Part shown: positions 18,425-26,494 of the stretch, piece by piece
Position numbering within the stretch: the first letter of the stretch is position 1
How the letters are laid out: the number at the start of each line of letters is the position of its first letter
Source: JAWLDB01 sp041686915
Lineage (GTDB): Bacteria > Bacillota > UBA994 > UBA5500
Reading direction: 5' to 3'
Assembly: GCA_041686915.1 (NCBI GenBank)
Contig: JAWLDB010000001.1
Coordinates: 1-64,000, forward strand
DNA length: 64,000 nt
Program-made: the position numbers and the translations under genes
The notes under the pieces: generated by a model
Told to the model about the DNA's origin: nothing
Database searches by the model: none
What the model saw: the letters and a program-made list of their open reading frames with translations, nothing else

Positions 18425-19517
18425 CCGTCCCCGCGTTAGAGATATAGGGCTGGTCATTGGGGAACTACCGACGGGGGCTAACAATGCCATTACAGATGTA
18501 GCTGGTGTGAAGGTTGGCCATGCCACTGTCAAGTTCGGGGAAGGACAACTTGTCCCCGGCCAGGGGCCTGCACGCACCGGGGTTACAGCCGTGCTGCCTC
18601 ATGAGGGGAACTTGTTTCGAGAGAAACTGGAAGCAGCTGCATACGTGATTAACGGTTTCGGTAAGTCGGTTGGCCTACCGCAGATTCAGGAGTTGGGGCA
18701 GCTTGAATCCGCAATCCTGCTTACCAACACTTTGAATGTGGGCAAGGTCACGGATGCTCTTGTTAGCTACCTTATCGAACAGAGTCCCGAGATCGGAATC
18801 ACAACCGGCACGGTTAATGCAGTGGTTGGAGAATGCAATGATGGTCATTTGAACGACATTCAGGGCAGGCATGTCGGAGCCGAGCATGTACGGCAAGCCC
18901 TGCAAGCTGCCAGCGGTGGGACAGTGCCCGAAGGAGCAGTTGGTGGCGGAACCGGCATGGTTGCCTTTGGCTTCAAGGGTGGAATCGGGACAGCGTCCCG
19001 AATGCTGCCTGTCGATTTGGGCGGCTACACTGTTGGCGCGCTGGTTATGTCGAACTTTGGCGCCCGGAGGCAGTTGGTCATTGACGGTGTTCCTGTTGGT
19101 AAAGAGCTTCTCGACTATCAGGAAGAGCGGCAGGAAGACGGGTCTATCATGGTCATCTTGGCTACTGATGCGCCCCTAAAATCGAGGCAACTGCTCAGGT
19201 TATGCAAACGGGTTCCCTTTGGATTGGCCCGTACCGGCTCAATCGCTTCCCATGGTAGCGGTGACTTCGCCATCGCCTTCTCGACAAGCATGCGGCAGCC
19301 TCAGACAGCTGGCTTGGGCAGCCAACTCTCTCAAGGCGTCCCCGAGGACGGAAAGCTGTTAACAACAATGTTTCAGGCGACAGTGGAGGCGGTGGAAGAG
19401 GCTGTGCTCAACTCCTTATTTAGAGCGGAGACTGTCAAAGGCCGTGACGACCGCTTGGTTCCTGCGTTGCCAATTGACCGTGTATTGGACTTGATGCGCA
19501 GGTATGGGCGGTTATAA
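18417..19517 (+). CDS. S58 family (DmpA/P1) aminopeptidase
   Basis: About 366 residues, N-terminal-nucleophile peptidase that self-cleaves. The expected cleavage and nucleophile are at Gly-Ser243 in the segment DGSIMVILATDAPL, which matches the DmpA/BapA processing site. Upstream conserved parts are NAITDVAGVKVGHATV, NAVVGECNDG and YTVGALVMSNFG; downstream is SHGSGDFAIAFST. It overlaps the preceding gene by 8 bp. Family members release N-terminal D- or beta-amino acids, which fits the neighbouring D-cysteine desulfhydrase-like enzyme. Confidence 0.9.
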   Translation: MHSRPRVRDIGLVIGELPTGANNAITDVAGVKVGHATVKFGEGQLVPGQGPARTGVTAVLPHEGNLFREKLEAAAYVINGFGKSVGLPQIQELGQLESAILLTNTLNVGKVTDALVSYLIEQSPEIGITTGTVNAVVGECNDGHLNDIQGRHVGAEHVRQALQAASGGTVPEGAVGGGTGMVAFGFKGGIGTASRMLPVDLGGYTVGALVMSNFGARRQLVIDGVPVGKELLDYQEERQEDGSIMVILATDAPLKSRQLLRLCKRVPFGLARTGSIASHGSGDFAIAFSTSMRQPQTAGLGSQLSQGVPEDGKLLTTMFQATVEAVEEAVLNSLFRAETVKGRDDRLVPALPIDRVLDLMRRYGRL

Positions 19518-19698
19518 AGCGTCGGCCAGGTAAAGAAGGCTGTTGTAGCGACAGATCGGCGCACTCCGGCCTATTCGCTTCACTGCAGGGCATATTAATC
19601 GTGTACAACATTCAGAAGCGGCAGATAGTTCAAGGAGTTTGCCTCTTGGCTGACGAATAAGCAAACACGGCAATTTAGATAGCATAAGGAGGAACACT

Positions 19699-20211
19699 AT
19701 GGCCAAGTCGAACAAGCAAAAACCTGTGGCCAAGAAGCCGGAAAAACCGGTAAAGAAACCTCAGGAAAACTCTAGCGTTGTTCCAGAGGTACAAGGTAAA
19801 GAGCTGCTGAGTTGGCGAGTGCACCCGCTGTTGGAACAGAAGCGAAAAGGGACTATTCTCGTGCTAAGTAGCATAGGCTTTCTGGGGCTGGTTGCATATG
19901 CCGGCTTTGAGTTAGTCTACATTTTGGTTTCTGCCATCATCATTGTAGGTGCCTTTGGCAGTTTCGTGCTTCCAAGCACGTATGTGCTTACAGATCAAGG
20001 CATCAAGTTCCGAAACGGCGCAAATATCTTGGAACGCAAATGGACTGCCTTTGGCAGCTACCAGGTTTATGCAGATGGTATCCAGCTGTTTTACAAGGGC
20101 AAGGGACTTAGGGAGCGCATCTTGCGAGGCATCTTTGTTTACTATGGTGAGCAGCCTGATAAGGTGAAAGAGATCATCAAGCAGCATATAGCGCCTAAAG
20201 AACCGGCTTAA
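19699..20211 (+). CDS. Membrane protein with two helices and a PH-like C-terminal part, unknown function
   Basis: 170 residues. A Lys/Pro-rich N-terminus (about 1-30) is followed by two adjacent hydrophobic helices (about 53-92) and a soluble strand-rich C-terminus (YVLTDQGIKFRNGA, WTAFGSYQVYADGIQLF) resembling bacterial PH/YdbS-like domains. A good AGGAGG ribosome binding site precedes ATG 19699. No specific family recognised. It lies just upstream of the MutL-like array and may or may not belong to it. Confidence 0.7.
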   Translation: MAKSNKQKPVAKKPEKPVKKPQENSSVVPEVQGKELLSWRVHPLLEQKRKGTILVLSSIGFLGLVAYAGFELVYILVSAIIIVGAFGSFVLPSTYVLTDQGIKFRNGANILERKWTAFGSYQVYADGIQLFYKGKGLRERILRGIFVYYGEQPDKVKEIIKQHIAPKEPA

Positions 20212-20366
20212 CAGTAAGCTGTAGGTAGCTGCATAAACATTCCATTGCTGTAGCAACCCAAGTTAAAAACCAAACAATTCCGGGGACAGTGGAAGTTCGC
20301 GGGCTAAGCTGCAATCAAGCCAATAGCGAAAAGCAATGACTGTCTTCGAGTGAGAGGTGAAAGACT

Positions 20367-20663
20367 TTGTCAAACTATGATGACATCACACCTGAGAGGC
20401 GTGATGAACTACTAGGCAGGATCGTTGATATCATTGCCAAGTATGGCTTGTACACGCCGGCAGCCTTCTTTCTCACCATGGGTAAGCCACTAGCCTTCCT
20501 GGGTAGTCAGGCCATGTTTTTTGCGGCGCCCATCGCAGGCGTGTTCGTTAACGAGGACATGATAGAGGAATACGCCCATTTGATGACAGACCGCGAGAAT
20601 GTGGAACGCCTGTTGACCATGATTGAGGAGCGGGAGCAGAAGACCAGAACGCAGAAGAAATAG
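20367..20663 (+). CDS. Small hydrophobic protein, paralogue of the one at 27891 (MutL-array associated)
   Basis: 98 residues, start TTG 20367 after GAGAGGTGA. A central hydrophobic stretch (about 30-63, TPAAFFLTMGKPLAFLGSQAMFFAAPI) may be a membrane hairpin or amphipathic pair, followed by a charged helix ending KTRTQKK. It aligns along its length with the 107-residue protein at 27891: YGLYTPAAFFLTMGKPLAFL against YGAEVPAVFFLELSKPVSFV, then MTDRENVERLL against MSDRRLLEKFI. No known family recognised. A terminator follows, so it is its own unit before module 1. Confidence 0.75.
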   Translation: MSNYDDITPERRDELLGRIVDIIAKYGLYTPAAFFLTMGKPLAFLGSQAMFFAAPIAGVFVNEDMIEEYAHLMTDRENVERLLTMIEEREQKTRTQKK

Positions 20664-20703
20664 AAATGACATAAAGTTGATAGAAGTTCAGATAGCGGAA
20701 AGC

Positions 20704-20747
20704 GATCAGCCCTATGCATTGGTGCACAGGGGCTGATCTATTTTTTG
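20704..20747 (+). terminator. Terminator after the first small protein gene
   Basis: GATCAGCCC (20704-20712) pairs with GGGCTGATC (20730-20738), followed by a run of six T at about 20741-20746. Confidence 0.85.
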
Positions 20748-21290
20748 CTACTATTCACTGTGGAAGGGGAGCATTGCATTCCGTATAGCAGAGCATATTT
20801 TGAGTAGGGCTAGCATCGGCGATAGCTGCTAATATGTGGCGTAGCCACCTAATGCATCGCCCAGAATGGTCACGGCAACGGGCGGCAAGTATGCTCATAT
20901 CTTAAGGAAGGTTGTCTGACGTTCGTCTTATCATCAAGCGCCTTGCTATTCATATGTCGGTGAAATGTTAAAGAATATTGAAAAAAATGAGCCCAAGATG
21001 TATAATGAAGCCATAAAGGAAGGCGTTGGAATTAAGTCATGAAGATTCTGTTACAGCCAACATATGATGCCAGCGAGTGAGGTCGATGTCCAGTAATAAT
21101 TCACATCCTAATGAAAAAAAATGTAGATGAGCAGCAGGATTGGTACGGCAAATATCGTATACATAATACTATGCAGTAAACGAGGCTGCATGTTATCTCT
21201 GCGGCACCGTGGTTGCATGCAGCGAAGTTTGCTATAATAGAACTCGGTCTAGTTTCACAGTATTCTGCCGATGAAGGAGGAAACCCAAAG
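20748..21290 (+). promoter_or_regulatory. Long non-coding stretch with two promoters before MutL-like gene 1
   Basis: About 540 bases with no convincing gene. Promoter P1: TTGAAA (20978-20983), 17-bp spacer, TATAAT (21001-21006). It would give a leader of about 280 nt. Promoter P2: an extended -10, TGCTATAAT (21230-21238), with only a poor -35, giving a leader of about 45 nt. AAGGAGGAAA sits just before ATG 21291. I found no B12-box or other riboswitch signature. Bases 20750-20970 show nothing I can name. Confidence 0.65.
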
Positions 21291-23135
21291 ATGGCTCAAC
21301 TAACCCCCGACAAGATAAAGTCGATCGTGGCCACAGACTGTGGTAGTACCACGACCAAAGCCATCCTGATTGAAGAGGTTGATGGCGTTTTCCGCTTGAT
21401 TTCACGCGGTGAAGCACCAACGACCGTTGAGGCGCCGTTCGAGGATGTTACCATCGGTGTCCGCAACGCAGTTCGCGAGATTGAAGAACTCGTGGGCAAA
21501 AGCTTCTTGCAGGAGAGCGAAGAGCGCGGTGTTATGACCCCACGCAAGGATCCCAAGACAGGTGTCGATGCATATCTGTCTACCAGTTCTGCTGGCGGTG
21601 GCTTGCAGATGATGGTTGCCGGCGTTGTTAAGAACATGACAGCTGAGAGTGCTGAGCGCGCTGCTCTTGGTGCAGGCGCAATCGTTATGGACGCAATCGC
21701 CATCAATGACGGCCGTCAGCCGTATCAGAAGATTCAGCGCATTCGTCAGCTCCGTCCGGACATGATCTTGGTTTCCGGTGGTATTGATGGTGGTACTATA
21801 ACACACGTGGCTGAGTTGGCTGAGCTTATCTCCGCGGCTGAGCCCCGTCCCCGCCTGGGTATCGGTTTTAATCTCCCGATTATCTTTGCTGGTAACAAGG
21901 ATGCCCGTACCTACATGAAGGAAATCTTGGGCGAGAAGACTGACCTGCGTATCGTAGACAACCTCCGCCCTGTACTGGAGCAAGAGGTGCTTGGTCCGGC
22001 GCGTCACGAGATCCACAACCTGTTCATGGAGCACGTTATGGCTCAGGCTCCTGGCTACAACAAGCTGATGAAGTGGGCCGACGCTCCTATCATGCCGACC
22101 CCTGGCGCTGTTGGTCTGATTATTGAGAGCACAGCTAAACAGGAAAACATGAGCGTTGTCGGTGTTGACATCGGCGGCGCTACGACAGACGTCTTCTCCG
22201 TGTTCCAAGAAAAGTTCAACCGTACGGTTTCCGCTAACCTTGGTATGAGTTACAGTATCTGTAACGTTCTAACTGAGGCTGGCGTTGATAACATTATGCG
22301 TTGGGTACCTTTTGACATTGATACAGCTGACCTGCGCAACCGTATCCGTAACAAGATGATTCGCCCGACCACCATTCCCCAGACGATGGAAGACCTGATC
22401 ATCGAGCAGGCACTCGCTCGCGAAGCTCTCCGCCTCGCCTTCGAGCATCATAAGAGCCTCGCTGTTGGTTTGCGCGGTGTCCAGCAGGTGCGTGACATCA
22501 GCCAGACCTTTGATCAGAAGGGTACTGGTGATACCCTGGTTAACGTTATGGACCTGGGTATGATCGTCGGTTCCGGCGGCGTGCTATCGCATGCTCCGCG
22601 CCGTATTCAGTCTGTCATGATGATGCTTGATGCATTCCAGCCTGAAGGCGTAACTGAGTTGACCGTTGACTCTATCTTCATGACTCCTCAGCTGGGCGTG
22701 CTGTCCACCATTCATCCGAAGGCAGCAAATGACGTATTCCAGAGAGACTGTTTGGTCCGTCTGGGTACTGCCGTCGCTCCAGTTGGCACAGCCAAGGAAG
22801 GCGAAGCCTGCGTCACGGTAGTGGCACATCTGCCAAATGGCAAGACCGTTGAAAAGGCTGTTGCTTACGGCAGCATCGACGCCATCGAGTTCCCGGAAGG
22901 CGAGGCTCAGATCGAGATCAAGCCGGCTCGCAACTTCGACGTTGGCGCTGGTCGTGGTCAGACAATGAGCACCAAGGTCCGGGGTGGCTTGGGCGGCATT
23001 ATCATCGATGGTCGTGGACGTCAGTCGATGTTCCTACCGGCCGACACCCAGAACCGCATCCGCAAACTGCTTGAGTGGTACAAGTCTCTCGATGTATATC
23101 CAATGGATATCCTCGAGCAGTACATGAACAAGTAG
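21291..23135 (+). CDS. MutL-like ASKHA-fold ATPase, module 1
   Basis: 614 residues, related to the MutL/GlmL proteins encoded next to B12-dependent glutamate mutase. Two nucleotide-phosphate loops of the Hsp70/actin/acetate-kinase fold are clear: VATDCGSTTTKAIL near residue 16 and GVDIGGATTDVFS near 293. A GSGGVLSHAPRR loop near 430 is the likely adenosine site. Also conserved among all three copies are STSSAGGGLQMM, DNLRPV, FMEHVMAQAPGY, SANLGMSYS and DVGAGRG. Arginine codons are almost all CGC/CGT, as in groEL here, suggesting high expression. The barrel-sandwich partner follows after 26 bp. Function unknown; no mutase genes are present. Confidence 0.85.
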   Translation: MAQLTPDKIKSIVATDCGSTTTKAILIEEVDGVFRLISRGEAPTTVEAPFEDVTIGVRNAVREIEELVGKSFLQESEERGVMTPRKDPKTGVDAYLSTSSAGGGLQMMVAGVVKNMTAESAERAALGAGAIVMDAIAINDGRQPYQKIQRIRQLRPDMILVSGGIDGGTITHVAELAELISAAEPRPRLGIGFNLPIIFAGNKDARTYMKEILGEKTDLRIVDNLRPVLEQEVLGPARHEIHNLFMEHVMAQAPGYNKLMKWADAPIMPTPGAVGLIIESTAKQENMSVVGVDIGGATTDVFSVFQEKFNRTVSANLGMSYSICNVLTEAGVDNIMRWVPFDIDTADLRNRIRNKMIRPTTIPQTMEDLIIEQALAREALRLAFEHHKSLAVGLRGVQQVRDISQTFDQKGTGDTLVNVMDLGMIVGSGGVLSHAPRRIQSVMMMLDAFQPEGVTELTVDSIFMTPQLGVLSTIHPKAANDVFQRDCLVRLGTAVAPVGTAKEGEACVTVVAHLPNGKTVEKAVAYGSIDAIEFPEGEAQIEIKPARNFDVGAGRGQTMSTKVRGGLGGIIIDGRGRQSMFLPADTQNRIRKLLEWYKSLDVYPMDILEQYMNK

Positions 23136-23161
23136 AATACCTCACGAAGGGAGTGTTATAG

Positions 23162-24289
23162 ATGGCTCACGCTTATACCCCAGGTCTTAAGGTTACAGAA
23201 TCGACTCTCGTAGTAAAGCGCCGCCGCCTCCCCATTCTTGGTGAGGTATTGGTAAAGAAGGGTGACGTTGTCACCCCTGGTACCATCGTTGCACGCACTC
23301 AAATCCCGGGTGATCCCCAGACGGTAAACATCAGCTCCAAGCTAGGTTTGGAAGCTGACGAAGTGCCGGAGGTCATGCTCAAGAAAGAGGGAGACGCAAT
23401 CAAGAAGGGTGAAGTTATCGCCCTGAAGAAGTCTTTCTTTGGGTTGTTCAAGAGCAGTGTAGAATCCCCAATCGATGGTACCATCGATAATATCTCAGCT
23501 ATTACCGGTCAGATTACCCTGCGTGGCCCGGCCATTCCGGTCGAAATCCAGGCGTATGTTCCTGGCAAAATCGTCGAGGTTATTGACCGCGAGGGCGTTG
23601 TAGTTGAAACTCCTGCAGCACTCATCCAAGGCATCTTCGGCGTAGGTGGCGAGCGCCAGGGTACTCTGCAGATGGTTGCTAAAGACCCAGGTGAAGTCCT
23701 TTCTGGGGACAAGATTACTCCTGATATGAAGGGCAAAGTCATTGTTGGTGGCTCACTGGTTACGGCCGACGCGATCAAGAAGGCGTCAGACCTTGGCGTT
23801 ACAGGTATCGTTGCCGGTGGCATCATCGACCGTGATCTGATCGAGTTCCTTGGCTACGACATCGGCGTTGCAATCACTGGTCAGGAGGACATCAACCTAA
23901 CAATCATTCTGACAGAGGGTTTTGGTCAGATCCGCATGGCTGACAAGACCTTTAACCTGCTTAAGGATCTCAACGGTAGCGTGGCTTCCATTAACGGTGC
24001 AACCCAGATTCGCGCCGGTGTTATGCGGCCGGAAGTAATCGTTTCGCTGAAAAACCTGAAGCAGGATAAAGGACTCCAACATGGTGACGAGGGCGGTGGT
24101 ATGACAATCGGTACCCCGATCCGCATCATCCGCGAGCCTTATTTCGGCAAGCTGGCGACAGTTGCGGAACTGCCACCGGAGCTGACCGTAATCGAGTCAG
24201 GTACCAAGGCACGCGTCCTGGTCGCCGAACTGAAAGACGGTTCCCGCGTAGTAGTGCCTCGTGCGAACGTTGAGTTGATTGAAGACTAA
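23162..24289 (+). CDS. Barrel-sandwich/KOW-like partner protein, module 1
   Basis: 375 residues, no signal peptide or membrane helix. About residues 20-130 contain two hairpin-type units (GEVLVKKGDVVTPGTIVA; VMLKKEGDAIKKGEVIA...SPIDGTIDNISAITGQITL) like lipoyl/biotinyl or RnfC barrel-sandwich domains, but without the MKM or DKA lysine. The middle (about 190-300) is a possible Rossmann-like domain with KGKVIVGGSLVTADAIKKA and TEGFGQIRM. The C-terminus (about 315-375) is KOW/SH3-like (IGTPIRIIREPYFGKLATV). Same order in all three copies. A strong terminator follows. Function unknown. Confidence 0.82.
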   Translation: MAHAYTPGLKVTESTLVVKRRRLPILGEVLVKKGDVVTPGTIVARTQIPGDPQTVNISSKLGLEADEVPEVMLKKEGDAIKKGEVIALKKSFFGLFKSSVESPIDGTIDNISAITGQITLRGPAIPVEIQAYVPGKIVEVIDREGVVVETPAALIQGIFGVGGERQGTLQMVAKDPGEVLSGDKITPDMKGKVIVGGSLVTADAIKKASDLGVTGIVAGGIIDRDLIEFLGYDIGVAITGQEDINLTIILTEGFGQIRMADKTFNLLKDLNGSVASINGATQIRAGVMRPEVIVSLKNLKQDKGLQHGDEGGGMTIGTPIRIIREPYFGKLATVAELPPELTVIESGTKARVLVAELKDGSRVVVPRANVELIED

Positions 24290-24302
24290 TCATGATGAAA
24301 GA

Positions 24303-24335
24303 GAGCCAAGGCTTTATGCCTTGGCTCCTTTTTAT
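24303..24335 (+). terminator. Terminator after module 1
   Basis: Perfect 9-bp stem GAGCCAAGG (24303-24311) with CCTTGGCTC (24319-24327), loop CTTTATG, followed by CTTTTTATTTTT. It separates module 1 from module 2. Confidence 0.95.
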
Positions 24336-24580
24336 TTTTGTAGATGCACCCTGTCATTAGCGGTGCACCTAAAGTAGTGATAAAGCTCTGGGCAAGCCCA
24401 TAGCAATAAATGGAGATGCATACCTTCCCGGTAGTCTGCTTAAATGGGAACAAGTATATAGCAATTAATATAGATTGGTAATTGACAGAAAGCTAGTGCC
24501 TGGAGCAGGAGCGCATGGTAGATCTGCCTAATAGAAAGCAAAAAGAGGGGACTTCCTACTGCAAAGAAGGAGGGTATTAG

Positions 24581-26494
24581 ATGTCTGAGGCTGCAACGCA
24601 TGTGACCTCAATATTGGCTACTGACGTCGGGAGTACGACCACCAAAGCTATCCTGATCGAGAAAATCGGTAGTGAGTATCGCCTTAAACGCCGTGGGGAG
24701 ACGCCTACCACGGTGGAAGAACCGTGGGAAAACGTTATGGTGGGAGTCCGCAAATCCATCAGACGTGTTCAGCAATTGGAGCAGCGCACTCTATTGGAGG
24801 TTGATAAGCTCATTCGACCAAAAGCTGGGGATAGAGGAACTGATGTTTACGTTTCCACCAGTTCAGCGGGCGGCGCCATGCAGATGATGGTTTGTGGACT
24901 GGTTAAGAGCATCAGCGCAACCAGCGCTCATAGGGCTGCGCTTGGGGCCGGTTCGGTGGTGCTGGACGTAATCGCTGTTGACGATGAGCGTTCAGATCCC
25001 GAAAAGATCTCCCGCATTTCCCAGTTGCGGCCAGACATACTGCTCATGTCAGGCGGTGTTGATGGTGGATCTGTAACATACCTAGCTGCGGTTGCAGAGC
25101 TGATCACTCAGGCTAACCCGCAGCCTCGCTTCGGCAAGACTGATAAACTACCTTTGATCTATGCTGGTAACATCGATGCCCAGGATCTGATGGAGAACAT
25201 CACCGGCGAAACGTTAGAGGTCTATTTGGTGGACAATCTTCGTCCGTCGCATGACGTAGAAAACCTTGCCTCAGTCCGAGATACAATCCATCGGCTGTTC
25301 ATGGAGCACGTTATGGCGCAAGCTCCCGGCTACGACGAACTGTCGGATTGGGTAGATAGTGCCATCATGCCGACCCCGGGTGCTGTGGGTCGCATCATTT
25401 CCATCATGGCTGAGAATCACAGCGGCAATATAGTTGCTGTGGATATCGGTGGAGCAACAACCGACGTCTTCTCAGCTTATGACGGCAACTTTACCCGCAC
25501 AGTCAGTGCTAACCTCGGTATGAGTTACAGCATCGCCAGCGTGCTGGAAGAAGCTACGTTTGAGAGCATTCGCAAGTGGATCCCATTCTCGCTCGACGAG
25601 GATGCCCTTTGCAACTGGATTAGCAACAAGATGGTCCGCCCAAGCACGATACCTCATACGCTGGATTCGCTGATAATCGAGCAAGCTATCGCCCGCGAGG
25701 CCTTGCGCCTGTCTTTTCAGCAACACAACGGCCTGGGCAAGAAAGTGGAGAAGCAGAAAGCTCAGGGATGGAAGAACGAGACGGACATATTCATGTCTCC
25801 AAGCACCGACATAATCGACTTAATGAAGCTGTATATGCTCGTGGGCAGCGGTGGTGTGCTCTCGCATGCTCCCCGGCGCAGCCAGGCTGCCTTGATGTTG
25901 CTTGATGCCTTTATGCCTGAAGGCATCACGCAATTGACGCTTGACTCAAGCTTAATGATGCCTCATTTAGGCGTGCTATCCACCCTCTATCCAGAAATCG
26001 CAGCTGAGGTTTTCGACAAGGACTGCTTGATCCGCTTAGGTACAGCAATTTGTCCGGTGGGCCGCGGACGGGAGGGGCAAAAGGTTATGACGGTCAAGCT
26101 GGCATTGCCAGATGGCACGGCTATTGAGGAAGAGGCTTTCTTTGGCAAGTTGAAGGCACTTGACGTTCCTGCGGGCATGAAGGTGCACGCCGAGATCACT
26201 CCAGAACGTAGCTTCGACGTCGGTGCCGGTCGCGGCAAGAAGGTAGAAAGCGAGCTGGACGGTGGTTTGAACGGTATCATTTGCGATACTCGTGGCCGTC
26301 AGCCGTTTGTTATCCCTGAAAACGAAAGTGAACGAGTCGCTAAGATTACAGAATGGATTGAAGCACTGCAAGTCTACGATATGGACAAAGTCCGCCACTA
26401 TCAGAAGCTGTTCCCCATCAAGGACGACGGCGGAGTCGGTAAAGGAGGTAAAAAAGATGGCGGATTCCTTGCACGCTTCTTTGGTCGGAAATGA
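24581..26494 (+). CDS. MutL-like ASKHA-fold ATPase, module 2
   Basis: 637 residues, the longest copy. Same phosphate loops (ATDVGSTTTKAIL near residue 15; VDIGGATTDVFS near 290) and GSGGVLSHAPRR. Compared with module 1 it has a different linker after the second domain (GLGKKVEKQKAQGWKNETDIF) and an extra Gly/Lys-rich tail (GGVGKGGKKDGGFLARFF). The partner gene starts inside this tail, overlapping by 38 bp, with AAAGGAGG encoded in the tail; the tail may therefore partly reflect that signal. RBS GAAGGAGG lies before ATG 24581. Confidence 0.85.
   Translation: MSEAATHVTSILATDVGSTTTKAILIEKIGSEYRLKRRGETPTTVEEPWENVMVGVRKSIRRVQQLEQRTLLEVDKLIRPKAGDRGTDVYVSTSSAGGAMQMMVCGLVKSISATSAHRAALGAGSVVLDVIAVDDERSDPEKISRISQLRPDILLMSGGVDGGSVTYLAAVAELITQANPQPRFGKTDKLPLIYAGNIDAQDLMENITGETLEVYLVDNLRPSHDVENLASVRDTIHRLFMEHVMAQAPGYDELSDWVDSAIMPTPGAVGRIISIMAENHSGNIVAVDIGGATTDVFSAYDGNFTRTVSANLGMSYSIASVLEEATFESIRKWIPFSLDEDALCNWISNKMVRPSTIPHTLDSLIIEQAIAREALRLSFQQHNGLGKKVEKQKAQGWKNETDIFMSPSTDIIDLMKLYMLVGSGGVLSHAPRRSQAALMLLDAFMPEGITQLTLDSSLMMPHLGVLSTLYPEIAAEVFDKDCLIRLGTAICPVGRGREGQKVMTVKLALPDGTAIEEEAFFGKLKALDVPAGMKVHAEITPERSFDVGAGRGKKVESELDGGLNGIICDTRGRQPFVIPENESERVAKITEWIEALQVYDMDKVRHYQKLFPIKDDGGVGKGGKKDGGFLARFFGRK

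Noticed and set aside
21007..21290. Cobalamin riboswitch in the module 1 leader
   Set aside because: I looked for the B12 box and its surrounding conserved core because of the MutL link and found neither.
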